Positions 7,294-16,186 of a stretch of DNA of 64,000 bases are shown here, in pieces. This DNA is from Lachnospiraceae bacterium (GTDB lineage: Bacteria > Bacillota > Clostridia > Lachnospirales > Lachnospiraceae): contig JAFRWW010000009.1 in assembly GCA_017441585.1 (NCBI GenBank), positions 130,456 to 194,455 of the forward strand. Reading direction: 5' to 3'. The translations under genes and the position numbers were made by a program. The notes under the pieces are model-generated. The model searched no databases. It was not told where the DNA came from and was given only the letters and a program-made list of their open reading frames with translations. Position 1 is the stretch's first letter. Every line of letters starts with the position of its first letter.

Positions 7294-8649
7294 TCAAATA
7301 TCCTTCAGCCTGCGGTATGTAAAAAATGCCAGGATAAACTGCGCCAGCGCCGTCAATATCCAGCTCACCGGATATGATATATATAAGGTCTCCAAGGTCG
7401 GATACATCTTAAACACTGTCATGATCCAAAGGATACGGAATCCGCAGGCTCCGATCAGCGACACTATCACAGGCAGCACGCCCCTGCCCATGCCTCGCAT
7501 GGTCCCCACGGGCACCTCCATGATGACACACAGGGCGTAAGTGGGCGCTATGATGGAAAGTCTCTTCATACCGTAGGCGATCACCTGTGCGTCCGAGGAA
7601 TATAATGACAGCAGCTTCGTGCCCAGAATAAAGTATGCAGGCATACCCATTATGATGCCCGTAAGAGCTCCCGTAAGCACGCATAAAAGCAGCACCTTTA
7701 ATATACGATCAAACTTCCTGGCTCCGAAATTCTGCCCTGTAAAGCTGACACAGGCCTGATAGGAAGCATTCATGGCGACATAGATAAAGCCCTCGATGTT
7801 TGATGCCGCCGTATTACCTGCCACGGCGATGGCACCGAAGCTGTTGACCGAGGACTGGATCAGGATATTGGATATGGAAAAGAGTACTCCCTGTACTCCC
7901 GCAGGCAGTCCCACGGCTATTATCTCCTTCAGCCGCTCAGGTGATACCTTAAGTTTTTCCTTCAGCATGAACAATCGCATGGATCCCCGCTCCAGCACCA
8001 GGCACCTGATAACCATTACCGTAGATGCACACTGGCTTATGATGGTGGCCAGAGCCACACCTGCCACGCTCATGTGGAACTGTATGACAAAAATAAGATT
8101 TAAGATCACATTGATCACACCTGCGATCAGCAGATAAACCAATGGCCTTTTGGTATCTCCCACCGCGCGCAAAAGGGAAGCGCCGAAATTATACAGCACC
8201 ATCACCGGCATGCCACAAAAATATATGCGAAGATATAAAACCGCCAGATCCAGTATCTCATCGGGAGTCTCCATAAAGGTCAGAATGGGACGGGCCAACA
8301 GGATACCCGCGACCATAATGGCCACTCCGGTGATAAAAGCCAGCACCACGGAGGTGTGTACAGTGTCCGATACCTCCACGGGCTTTTTCGCCCCCAGATA
8401 CTTGGCAGCGGTCACATTTGCTCCGATGGACAGCCCTATAAATATATTTACGAAGAAGTTGATGAGTGAAGAGTTGGCACCCACGGCGCCCAGCGCGTTC
8501 GAGCCCGCAAATTTCCCCACCACGATGATATCCGCAGCATTGAACAAGAGCTGCAGCATCCCGGATAAAATAAGGGGGAAGGCAAACACCAGTATCTGTG
8601 GCAGGAGCGCCCCCTGTGTCATATCAATTTTCTTTTCTTCTTTTCTCAT
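7294..8649 (-). CDS. MATE family efflux transporter
   Basis: A 451-residue polytopic membrane protein of the multidrug and toxin extrusion family, usually an Na+- or H+-coupled exporter of cationic compounds. About twelve hydrophobic helices form two similar halves. The N-terminal half shows LPQILVFAFPLILSGMLQ and the family-like ADIIVVGKFAGSNALGAVGA; the second half repeats the pattern with GLPAGVQGVLFSISNILIQ. The family member (NorM or DinF type) and substrate cannot be fixed. The start at 8649 lacks a strong ribosome binding site, and ATG 8622 is an alternative. It is a single gene between two terminators. Confidence 0.92.
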   Translation of the reverse strand: MRKEEKKIDMTQGALLPQILVFAFPLILSGMLQLLFNAADIIVVGKFAGSNALGAVGANSSLINFFVNIFIGLSIGANVTAAKYLGAKKPVEVSDTVHTSVVLAFITGVAIMVAGILLARPILTFMETPDEILDLAVLYLRIYFCGMPVMVLYNFGASLLRAVGDTKRPLVYLLIAGVINVILNLIFVIQFHMSVAGVALATIISQCASTVMVIRCLVLERGSMRLFMLKEKLKVSPERLKEIIAVGLPAGVQGVLFSISNILIQSSVNSFGAIAVAGNTAASNIEGFIYVAMNASYQACVSFTGQNFGARKFDRILKVLLLCVLTGALTGIIMGMPAYFILGTKLLSLYSSDAQVIAYGMKRLSIIAPTYALCVIMEVPVGTMRGMGRGVLPVIVSLIGACGFRILWIMTVFKMYPTLETLYISYPVSWILTALAQFILAFFTYRRLKDI

Positions 8650-8682
8650 GATAAATTATTTTTGAATTTCCCCGTATGAAGT

Positions 8683-8718
8683 AAAAACAAGGGCATGCCT
8701 TATTTTAGCATGCCCTTG
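8683..8718 (-). terminator. Rho-independent terminator of the phosphofructokinase gene
   Basis: Perfect 11-bp stem CAAGGGCATGC / GCATGCCCTTG (8688-8698, 8708-8718), followed on the minus strand by TTTTTA. It lies about 40 bases after the stop at 8761. Confidence 0.9.
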
Positions 8719-8760
8719 ACTTATCTTTCAATAATACAAAAGATCAATCCATCCAGCGGA

Positions 8761-9990
8761 TCACTTACGTACCAGGTGTCTGGGAAGACCGTTTACAAAT
8801 ATGGGTGTCAGCTCGCCCATGATAAGAGGTCTTGCATATTTCTCATAGCCGTCATTGAGGCCGTCACCGGTTTCGTTGATCCACTCATCGGGCACTGTCC
8901 TTTCCACGTTTGCGATGGCATGGATATCATAAGCCGAAGTACCGCACTGATAAGGATCGTCTCCATTGCGGTCAAGGGTGATCATCATGCCTGTCTTGCC
9001 GTCCTCTGCTGCCAACACTGCATCAAAGCCTACCTGGAATGCTTCGTTAATATCGGTAAGACTGGCCAAATGTGTAGCGGCTCTCTGCAGGGTGGAGAAC
9101 TCAACAGCTCTGGTCTTAAGACCTGTCTCCTTTGCTACCAGTGAGCAAAGGTAAGCTGCTGTACCAGACATCTGCTTGTGACCGAAAGCATCCACTGCCA
9201 CATTCTCATTTGCCAGCTCACATACATATCTGCCGTCGGCGATCTTTACGCCCTCTGATACGGCGATGACTACGGAAGCCTTCTTCTTTGCGGTCTCTTT
9301 AACCTTATCCATGAACTTGTCCACATCAAAGGTTCTCTCAGGCAGATAGATGGCGTCCACGCCCGTGCAGTCAGATCCCTTTGCAAGGGCTGCGGCTGCG
9401 GTGAGCCAGCCTGCGTTACGTCCCATGATCTCTACTACCACTACAGTCTGTCTGTCAAAACCGAAGGACTCATTGTCTCTCATGATCTCCTTGATGGAGG
9501 TAGCTATATACTTGGCTGCAGAACCGTATCCGGGACAATGATCGGTGATGGGAAGATCGTTATCTATGGTCTTGGGAACGCCCATGAAACGCTGGGGCTT
9601 GTTATGAGCTGCCGCATAGTCGGAAAGCATCTTAACGGTATCCATGGAATCGTTTCCGCCGCAATAGAACAGACATTCAATATCATATTTTTCCATGATC
9701 TCGAATACCTTCTCATAGGTATCCTCATGTCCCTCTATCTTGGGCATCTTAAATCTGCATGATCCAAGGAAAGCACTGGGAGTGCGCTTTAAGAGCTCGA
9801 TACCGGTCTCGTCGCCGATCTGCTCATCCAGATCACAAAGGTCGCCCTTCAAAAAGCCCTCGATACCATGTACCATTCCGTACACCTTGTTGATACCGAG
9901 CTTCTTTGCTGCAGCATAAACGCCTGCAACAGAAGAGTTGATTACGGCGGTGGGGCCGCCTGACTGTCCTACTACGATATTACCTTTCAT
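8761..9990 (-). CDS. pfp: Pyrophosphate-type 6-phosphofructokinase
   Basis: Interconverts fructose 6-phosphate and fructose 1,6-bisphosphate in the cytoplasm; the sequence favours pyrophosphate over ATP as phosphoryl donor. The 409-residue product has the donor loop GQSGGPTAVINSS (8-20), GGNDS (111-115) in place of the GGDGS of ATP enzymes, PKTIDND (139-145, with the lysine typical of PPi enzymes) and MGRNAG (189-194). The length is larger than the 320 residues of bacterial ATP-PFK. AAGGAG before the ATG at 9990 sets the start; an upstream ATG at 10026 is less likely. It may run reversibly, which bears on the separate FBPase gene at 18854. Donor specificity is inferred from motifs. Confidence 0.9.
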   Translation of the reverse strand: MKGNIVVGQSGGPTAVINSSVAGVYAAAKKLGINKVYGMVHGIEGFLKGDLCDLDEQIGDETGIELLKRTPSAFLGSCRFKMPKIEGHEDTYEKVFEIMEKYDIECLFYCGGNDSMDTVKMLSDYAAAHNKPQRFMGVPKTIDNDLPITDHCPGYGSAAKYIATSIKEIMRDNESFGFDRQTVVVVEIMGRNAGWLTAAAALAKGSDCTGVDAIYLPERTFDVDKFMDKVKETAKKKASVVIAVSEGVKIADGRYVCELANENVAVDAFGHKQMSGTAAYLCSLVAKETGLKTRAVEFSTLQRAATHLASLTDINEAFQVGFDAVLAAEDGKTGMMITLDRNGDDPYQCGTSAYDIHAIANVERTVPDEWINETGDGLNDGYEKYARPLIMGELTPIFVNGLPRHLVRK

Positions 9991-10016
9991 GTGTTTTCTC
10001 CTTTTCTTGATATTAA

Positions 10017-10088
10017 GATCCTTCACTTCGTTCAGGATGACAGATCAAAACAGATTTTCTTCATCACTCACTCCGCTCGGGATGATTC
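10017..10088. repeat. Family A repeat and a decayed second copy
   Basis: GATCCTTCACTTCG..CAGGATGACA at 10017-10041 is a family A copy, and CTTCATCACTCACTCCGC..GGGATGATTCC at 10058-10088 looks like a diverged second unit. Both lie between the ABC permease stop and the phosphofructokinase start. Confidence 0.7.
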
Positions 10089-10100
10089 CAGGTTACAGCA

Positions 10101-10967
10101 TTACTCCTTTACGCCGCCGAGGGATACTCCGCCCACAATGTACTTTGAAAGGATGAGGTAAACCACAATAACAGGCAAAATGGAAAATGCTATCATGCAA
10201 TAAACCTGACCCATATCAAACTTGAGGAAGTCTGCAGAACGCAGCTGAGCGATAAGTATGGGCAATGTCTTTTTCTTATCCGAATGAAGCACCAGTGCGG
10301 GAACGAAGTAATTATTCCAGCTGGCCACAAAGGTGAATATAGCCTGTACGGCTATGGCCGGCTTCATCAGCGGAAATGCTATGGTGTTAAAGATACGGAA
10401 CTCACCTGCACCGTCGATCCTGGCTGCCTCAATTAAAGAAAGAGACAATGTGGAATCCATATACTGCTTCATATAGAAGAAGGTAACCGGAGCAGCGATG
10501 GAAGGAACGATCAACGGTATAAATGTATCATCTATCTTCATCTTATTTATCAACTGCACAAAACCCAGAGCCGTCACCTGTGTAGGAATCATCATGACCA
10601 TCAGTATAAAGGTGAACATGGGCTTCTTCAGTTTAAAATCATACGCATGGATCGCATACGCGGTCATGGTTGAAAAATATGTACACAAGAACGCTGAAAG
10701 ACCGGCAACTATGATGGAATTGAGCATTCCGAAAAGCACAGGCTGCGTACCGTGTATCAGATTATTCCAGTTCTCAAACAGATGCGTGCTGGGTATAGGT
10801 GAAAAACCCGCCGTCAACTCACCGTTTGATCTGGTAGCATTTACAAAAAGTACATAAAACCAGCATAAGCACAGAAATGAAAGAATTATCAGAACCACAT
10901 TCGCAAGCACTCTTCTGGCGCCGAGGCTCATACCCTCATCAAGCTGTTGATTTTTACTGTTTCCCAT
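10101..10967 (-). CDS. Sugar ABC transporter permease (MalG type)
   Basis: Second inner-membrane subunit of a carbohydrate uptake ABC importer (CUT1 type). The 288-residue protein has six hydrophobic helices and the cytoplasmic EAA loop EAARIDGAGEFRIFNTIAFP near residue 190, where the ATPase docks. CGAGGTAATC precedes the ATG. It follows the MalF-type permease by five bases and ends the operon. No ATPase gene is present; in Firmicutes a shared MsmX/UgpC-type ATPase often serves such systems, which is the likely case here. Confidence 0.93.
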   Translation of the reverse strand: MGNSKNQQLDEGMSLGARRVLANVVLIILSFLCLCWFYVLFVNATRSNGELTAGFSPIPSTHLFENWNNLIHGTQPVLFGMLNSIIVAGLSAFLCTYFSTMTAYAIHAYDFKLKKPMFTFILMVMMIPTQVTALGFVQLINKMKIDDTFIPLIVPSIAAPVTFFYMKQYMDSTLSLSLIEAARIDGAGEFRIFNTIAFPLMKPAIAVQAIFTFVASWNNYFVPALVLHSDKKKTLPILIAQLRSADFLKFDMGQVYCMIAFSILPVIVVYLILSKYIVGGVSLGGVKE

Positions 10968-10972
10968 AATGA

Positions 10973-11959
10973 TTACCTCGCTTTCCTGTTGATTGCTTCC
11001 TTATTTCCGGAGAAGTTAAATATGATAAGGCTCAATATGCCGGTAATGATAAATAACAGCACAGATAGAGCTCCTGCCATACCGTAATTCTTCGAGAACA
11101 GGTGTTTATTGAGGTACATTATGAGGGTCATGGATGATCTCATGGGATCACCGGTACCATTTGTCAGGATCTGAGGCACATCGAACATCTGCAGACCACC
11201 GATAAGCGATGTAACCAGCACAAACAAAAGTATGGGTTTTAATATCGGCAGGGTGATGAGGAAAAACTTCTGAGTAGAAGTACATCCATCAATCTCAGCT
11301 GCCTCAAAAAGTCCGGGATCTATACCCAGCATACCTGCCATCAGAAGTATGGTGGTATTTCCGAACCACATGATAAAGTTCATAAAGCCCACCAGCGAAC
11401 GTACACTGGTCGCATTCGACATAAAGCTGAATGGCTCACTCAGGATACCCATCTGCATTAGAATGGAATTTACAGGACCCGAATCTGCAAACAATGTAAA
11501 GAACAGCATGGAAAATGCCGAAGCCATGATCAGGTTGGGAAGGTAGATCACCGTCTTAAAAAATCCTGCCGCCCTGAGCTTTAATCTGTTATCCGAAAAC
11601 CATGAGCCCAACAGTAATGAAAAGAAGATCTGAGGCAAAAAGCCCAAAATCCACATGATCATCGTATTCTTAAAATATATCCAGATATCTCCGGATACGA
11701 AAAGCTGCTTATAATTCTCAATCCCCACAAAATTAGGTCCTATCTGCTTGAGACCGGACATATAATTCTCATAAAAACTGTTGTAAACCGTAGACACCAG
11801 CGGAATCAGCTGGAAGATGATATAAACTACGATAAAAGGTATCAAAAAGAAATAACCCCACCTATTGTACTTCACAACATTTTTGTTGCCACGGCCATTG
11901 GCCGAATTGTAAGTTGCCTCCATTCGAGCCTGGCTTACTTCAGATGATTGATTTGACAA
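10973..11959 (-). CDS. Sugar ABC transporter permease (MalF type)
   Basis: First permease of the CUT1 importer. About 328 residues with six hydrophobic helices after a hydrophilic N-terminal tail, and the EAA loop EAAEIDGCTSTQKFFLITLP in the C-terminal half. The track of an open frame reaches 12031, but AAGGAGGAAAG lies directly upstream of a TTG at 11959, which is the best-supported start; no other codon nearby has such a site. It lies between the binding-protein gene and the MalG-type permease. The transported sugar is unknown. Confidence 0.9.
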   Translation of the reverse strand: MSNQSSEVSQARMEATYNSANGRGNKNVVKYNRWGYFFLIPFIVVYIIFQLIPLVSTVYNSFYENYMSGLKQIGPNFVGIENYKQLFVSGDIWIYFKNTMIMWILGFLPQIFFSLLLGSWFSDNRLKLRAAGFFKTVIYLPNLIMASAFSMLFFTLFADSGPVNSILMQMGILSEPFSFMSNATSVRSLVGFMNFIMWFGNTTILLMAGMLGIDPGLFEAAEIDGCTSTQKFFLITLPILKPILLFVLVTSLIGGLQMFDVPQILTNGTGDPMRSSMTLIMYLNKHLFSKNYGMAGALSVLLFIITGILSLIIFNFSGNKEAINRKAR

Positions 11960-12070
11960 AACACTTTCCTCCTTCTCCTTTATGTTTTCCTCAGAGATAA
12001 CCGGCTGCTGCGACCGATTACCTCTGCACAAAACACAAATCCCCGTTAAAACTTTAACTTACTACCCTCT

Positions 12071-12104
12071 AAAATTGCCCCGCCCCTCATAAAAGAGGCG
12101 GGGC
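12071..12104 (-). terminator. GC-rich hairpin between binding protein and permease genes
   Basis: GCCCCGCC pairs with GGCGGGGC within 12077-12104 and is followed on the minus strand by AATTTT. It probably stops part of the transcription after the solute-binding protein gene, giving the excess of binding protein over permeases that is usual in such operons. Confidence 0.75.
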
Positions 12105-12122
12105 TGTGATCTTATTATAGGA

Positions 12123-13622
12123 TTACTCTACTGTAAGCTCAGGATACTTCTCGGTAATAGCCTTCTTGAAGAGCTCAAGTGCATCCTCATAGGTAGCTGC
12201 ATTGCCATCGAAGTAATTCTTCATAGCATTCTGAAACTCCTCGTTGCAACCCTGATCATACTCGGAAAGGTTTGAAAGATCAATCTTCTCAGCGCCTTCC
12301 ATGTACATGGGAAGAGGATTCTGTCCGCCAAGGATACGGCTGGTGTAACCTGACTCAGCCATCTGTGCCATAGCGGTCTTATTGTTAGCAAAATCATCGT
12401 CCTTCTCAACGATGTCCTTCATGATATCAGCATTACATGTAAGCTGTCTCATGATATCGCCTACCAGCGCGGGGTTATCTGTGCCGTTAGCACCGCAGAT
12501 CCATGTGCCGCCCCAGAAGAATGACTGAGGTCCTACAACGCCGCCCCAACGTCCGTTGGTAGCTACAGATCCTTCCTCGCCGTCAGCCATACAGAAGTTT
12601 ACAAGCCAAGCGGGTCCGAAGTATGCAAATACATCACCATAGAAGCCCTTCTTCCAGTCATCTGACCAAAGCTCAGCAGTAGTGGTTTCCTTAGCGTCAA
12701 CCAGAACCTTTGAGTCGTCAACCCACTTCTTGATATTTTCATCAATGTGTACGGTATTACCATCAACCCACTTAGATGAAACATTGTTTGAATATACACG
12801 ATAGGTATCATTAGTGGTGGATGTTACATTGTAGCCAGCTTCCTTGATCTTGGTAGCTGTCTCATTGAAAGTAGCCCAATCCTTAACGAACTCCTGAACA
12901 TCATCGGGCTCCTCGCTTCCAAGAACCTCGGCAGCGATATCTCTGTTATAGAACATGATACCGGGGCAGCCCTGCCATGAAACGCCCTTAAGAACGCCGT
13001 TTGAATCGGTAACGATATCCTTGGTGTACTGATACTGATCAGCGGTGTCTGCATCTGTGATACCCAGATCAGCAACGGGAAGTGTGTAATCAGTATCCAC
13101 ATACTTCAGTGCGTAGTCAGCCTCAACCAGGAAAAGGTCGATCTTCTCATCCTCAGCTGCATCAGCCTGTGCAAGGAGATGCTCATCCAGATTATTCTGA
13201 TATGCATTGTCATCTGAAGGAGTGATATTCCATACTACATCAACATCACCGATCTTGCCATGTGTAGCATCTACCTCCTCATATCCGGGATAGTGATCGG
13301 TAAGACGTGACTTAAACTCCTCATTCCAGCAGTAAATGTTAAGAACTTTACCTGTGTCGGCAGAAAGATCAAGAGCCTCAGAAGCTGCGTCAGCTGCCTG
13401 CTGTGCTGTGTCTGCTGCTGCATCTGCTGTCTGTGTTGCCGCATCTGCTGTCTGTGTTGCCGCATCTGCTGCCTGCTGTGCTGTATCTGCCACTGCCTCT
13501 GTAGCCTGGCTTGCTGTGTCAGATGCTGCGTCGGTTGCCTGCTGTGCTGCACCCTGGCATCCTGCCAGCATGGAAGCAACCATAGTCGTGCAAAGAAAAG
13601 CACTTACAATTTTCTTCTTCAA
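12123..13622 (-). CDS. Sugar-binding lipoprotein of the ABC importer
   Basis: Extracellular solute-binding protein (family 1 type) that delivers a carbohydrate to the permeases. The start is a TTG at 13622 with AAGGAGG upstream, giving 499 residues. A type II signal peptide ends in the lipobox MLAGC with the lipid-bearing Cys22. Then comes an unusual Ala/Thr/Gln/Asp-rich stretch (about residues 25-78) built on 11- and 7-residue repeats (QQATDAASDTA, QQAADAATQTA), which probably forms a helical spacer from the membrane. The binding domain starts near VLNIYCWNEEFKSRL. The ligand is unknown. It has its own promoter upstream. Confidence 0.92.
   Translation of the reverse strand: MKKKIVSAFLCTTMVASMLAGCQGAAQQATDAASDTASQATEAVADTAQQAADAATQTADAATQTADAAADTAQQAADAASEALDLSADTGKVLNIYCWNEEFKSRLTDHYPGYEEVDATHGKIGDVDVVWNITPSDDNAYQNNLDEHLLAQADAAEDEKIDLFLVEADYALKYVDTDYTLPVADLGITDADTADQYQYTKDIVTDSNGVLKGVSWQGCPGIMFYNRDIAAEVLGSEEPDDVQEFVKDWATFNETATKIKEAGYNVTSTTNDTYRVYSNNVSSKWVDGNTVHIDENIKKWVDDSKVLVDAKETTTAELWSDDWKKGFYGDVFAYFGPAWLVNFCMADGEEGSVATNGRWGGVVGPQSFFWGGTWICGANGTDNPALVGDIMRQLTCNADIMKDIVEKDDDFANNKTAMAQMAESGYTSRILGGQNPLPMYMEGAEKIDLSNLSEYDQGCNEEFQNAMKNYFDGNAATYEDALELFKKAITEKYPELTVE
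13420..13461. repeat. Exact 21-bp tandem repeat inside the binding-protein gene
   Basis: Two identical 21-base units (13420-13440 and 13441-13461) encode two copies of a seven-residue unit (TADAATQ phase) in the Ala-rich spacer. Identity at DNA level points to recent duplication, so spacer length may vary between strains. Confidence 0.85.
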
Positions 13623-13687
13623 TTTCGTTTCCTCCTTAAAGAAATTAAAAATAATATAACAACTTGCCCGTCTAGGACGTAAAAATG

Positions 13688-13701
13688 TGAATGCACTTTC
13701 A
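13688..13701 (-). promoter_or_regulatory. cre-like operator in the leader of the sugar ABC operon
   Basis: TGAAAGTGCATTCA on the minus strand matches the catabolite-response consensus (TGWAARCGYTWNCW) with two mismatches and is a near palindrome. It lies downstream of the promoter, where CcpA or a LacI-family regulator could block transcription. Inference from motif and position only. Confidence 0.35.
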
Positions 13702-13742
13702 CACCCGGGGGACGAACAACCCCTAATTACCATCAACTCACA

Positions 13743-13771
13743 ATTATAATAGAAATGAAATAATTTAGCAA
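13743..13771 (-). promoter_or_regulatory. Promoter of the sugar ABC operon
   Basis: TTGCTA (13766-13771) and TATAAT (13743-13748) on the minus strand, exactly 17 bases apart, about 120 bases before the TTG start of the binding-protein gene. The long leader contains the cre-like site. Confidence 0.7.
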
Positions 13772-13784
13772 TACCCCATTTTTC

Positions 13785-15821
13785 TCATATTTTTTCCAGC
13801 GGCTCGTTCAAAACTTCACATCCGGGGACCACAAACCGGCCGTTTTGAATGATGTAATAAACCTTCCCTTCGCTGTCTGTCACACTCAGTTCTCCCAGTT
13901 CCTCATAAGGCATGGTTATATCCGTATGACAGTTGAAATATGCTGCTGCAGGATCCTCATTACGCTTTTTGCTGCATGAATTCTCCCGGGCCACGATCTC
14001 TTTCCCGTCCGGATTATATATCTTGAGATCCTCTGCATGGCTGTAACAGGTATCTCCCAGGGCAAAGTGAGGTCCGGTCTTTTCCGCGATCAGGATATTG
14101 AGCCTGTCAAAAATGGAATATTTTACCGCCATCGCATATGCTGTAGTGTTTGTGCCTACAGCAAACTCTCCCATGGGCAGCGTCTCATGATCATGAAGCA
14201 CATTCGTCCTTATATATTCCCGACCCTTTTGGGCGTCATCAAAATTGTCACAGGAATAATCCGTCACGAAACCATCCTTGAATACAAACCTGAGATTCCT
14301 GTATTCCAGCCCGTCCAGATAGACCTGCTTCACAAAAAGCACTCCGTTGGTCCCCTCAAGGACGGGAGATGTGAACACCTCACCCACAGGTATGTTCACG
14401 CTGGCCACGCAGTTTTCAAAAATGGTCTGGGATGAAGGATCCGTAAGGGGCCAGAGGGCCACCGTCAGGTCGGTCTCATTTCCGTTACAGCCTGCCACAT
14501 GAGCCGTGACGCCTTTATCCATCACGTCAATAAGCTTCTGCTGTATCCTTGAATACATGGCCGAATCCAGGGTATTCAGGGCGATCACATCATCAAAGAT
14601 CTTTTCAAAATCACCGCCGATGCGCGGAGTGGGAAAAGCTATGATGGTATAACTGGTCTCCTCCTCAGGCATATACTCTTCCACCAGACGCCCGATCCTC
14701 GAAGCCATTTCCACATTCAGTTTCTTCTGCTTTTCATCATAGACAAATCTGTCGGGAGATTTGTCGGGTATAAAGGGAGGTTCTCCGAAATCTTCCATTA
14801 CCGCAGGGCCTGACATGGCCGAAAGAAGCGACTCAAATTCCTTACAGGAGGCTTCATAAACCTCCAGATATCTTTCCGCAAGAGCCTTATCAAGGATCAG
14901 CGCCATATCCTCCTTATGATCGAAAAGGAACTGTCTGTTGGGCCTTGCGCCAAAATAGCCTGCCGATGATCTTTTATTCAGAAGATGTACGGGGCATCTG
15001 AATACCACACTTTCAAGCCCCTTTTCCCGGAATATTTCAATGGACGCCTTTATCACTCTCTCAAAGCCCACGGGATATCTGATGCCCACGGTTTTCTTTA
15101 CGGTATAATCCTTGCCTGCTTCCCTGAAGCCCTCGAAGAAACCCCCGGTAAAGGAATCGGCCATCTTACGGATCACGGCCTCATCCAAAGAAGCCAGATA
15201 AGCGGCAGTCCTTCTCGTATCCTCATCTATGCACTCACCGAAGCGATAAAGATAGGACAGGTCGGAAAAATCACTTTCTTCAATTATCTTTTTGGCAAAA
15301 TCAAGGGAGGGATCCACACTGTCGCGTATCCGGCCCCTGACGGTCACATCGGCGTAATCGCTCATGTGGGAATAAATTATCTGACGTAAGGCATCAAACG
15401 AGGGTATCTCCTCATCGGAGCAAAAACAGGAATAAACTTCCAGATATAATTCCAGAAGTATGGCCTCATCCTCGAGACGCATATCTCCATAAAAATTCTC
15501 ATGGGCAAAGGGAATAACCCCCCGCACGCAGGTATACAAAAGTGAAAGCACCCTTCCGTAAGGCGCCGTAAGCTTTTCGCAGGCATAGGAAGGATTCAGA
15601 TAGCTCCCGGCGTATTTTTCTTCTCCGAGTTCTTCAAAAAGCATTTCATTAAAGGCTTTAAGCCCTGCCTCATCCTTGTCATCAAAGTTTGCGATCCCGT
15701 CATACAGGAAACATAAAAAAGAGGCAGTACGCCTGAAATATTCGCCGAAAGGCTCACTCACGATGTTTTCAAAAGCGATCTCACGTATACGCCCCTTAGC
15801 CAGTTCAATTCTCTCTCTCAT
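13785..15821 (-). CDS. M29-type aminopeptidase with long N-terminal extension
   Basis: A 678-residue protein whose C-terminal part (about residues 370-678) resembles M29 metallo-aminopeptidases (AmpS/AmpT type), cytosolic enzymes that remove N-terminal amino acids. Visible family blocks are NIPVGEVFTSPVLEGTNGVL, LPMGEFAVGTNTTAYAMA and EKTGPHFALGDTCYSH, which hold the metal-binding Glu and His residues. The N-terminal 370 residues are helical, acidic and not recognised; M29 enzymes are usually about 400 residues in all. CGGAGAAG precedes the ATG. Single gene upstream of the ABC operon. Peptidase family fairly firm, role of the extension unknown. Confidence 0.82.
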   Translation of the reverse strand: MRERIELAKGRIREIAFENIVSEPFGEYFRRTASFLCFLYDGIANFDDKDEAGLKAFNEMLFEELGEEKYAGSYLNPSYACEKLTAPYGRVLSLLYTCVRGVIPFAHENFYGDMRLEDEAILLELYLEVYSCFCSDEEIPSFDALRQIIYSHMSDYADVTVRGRIRDSVDPSLDFAKKIIEESDFSDLSYLYRFGECIDEDTRRTAAYLASLDEAVIRKMADSFTGGFFEGFREAGKDYTVKKTVGIRYPVGFERVIKASIEIFREKGLESVVFRCPVHLLNKRSSAGYFGARPNRQFLFDHKEDMALILDKALAERYLEVYEASCKEFESLLSAMSGPAVMEDFGEPPFIPDKSPDRFVYDEKQKKLNVEMASRIGRLVEEYMPEEETSYTIIAFPTPRIGGDFEKIFDDVIALNTLDSAMYSRIQQKLIDVMDKGVTAHVAGCNGNETDLTVALWPLTDPSSQTIFENCVASVNIPVGEVFTSPVLEGTNGVLFVKQVYLDGLEYRNLRFVFKDGFVTDYSCDNFDDAQKGREYIRTNVLHDHETLPMGEFAVGTNTTAYAMAVKYSIFDRLNILIAEKTGPHFALGDTCYSHAEDLKIYNPDGKEIVARENSCSKKRNEDPAAAYFNCHTDITMPYEELGELSVTDSEGKVYYIIQNGRFVVPGCEVLNEPLEKI

Positions 15822-15853
15822 CTTCTCCGAATTCCTTTAAATAATCTGTTTGC

Positions 15854-16186
15854 TTAACCCAGCATCACATAGCCGGTGCCCACCAAAATGACCCATATCC
15901 AACACAAAAAGGACAGTACGCTCACCACCGTACCCAGTCTGGGAAACAGGGTAAAGACCTCCTGTTCCCCCAGGCTGATGATGCCGAGTACCAGTCCTAT
16001 AAATGAAAAGATCAAAGCCAGCAGTCCCACTGCCCCAAAGCGCATCCCCACATTACCCGCATTTCTGAAGGAATAGCTCATGGCGGCAAAAAAGGAGATG
16101 AAGCTTATGAACCCGAGCACAGTTGAAAGTATCCCGTTTTCGGACTGCTTCTTGCTGGTAAATTTATAATTGCCGCCCCTGCTCAA
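15854..16186 (-). CDS. Small membrane protein downstream of pyrE
   Basis: A 110-residue protein with a polar N-terminus (GGNYKFTSKKQSENG) and about three to four hydrophobic helices. It has the look of a small uncharacterised Lachnospiraceae membrane family (DUF6142-like), but this is from memory. It overlaps the end of pyrE by four bases (ATGA), so the two are co-translated. No functional motif is visible. Confidence 0.75.
   Translation of the reverse strand: MSRGGNYKFTSKKQSENGILSTVLGFISFISFFAAMSYSFRNAGNVGMRFGAVGLLALIFSFIGLVLGIISLGEQEVFTLFPRLGTVVSVLSFLCWIWVILVGTGYVMLG

Noticed and set aside
13271-13659. Low-complexity ORFs on both strands around the Ala-rich spacer
   Set aside because: They are frame shadows of the repetitive GCT/GCA-rich segment of the solute-binding protein.
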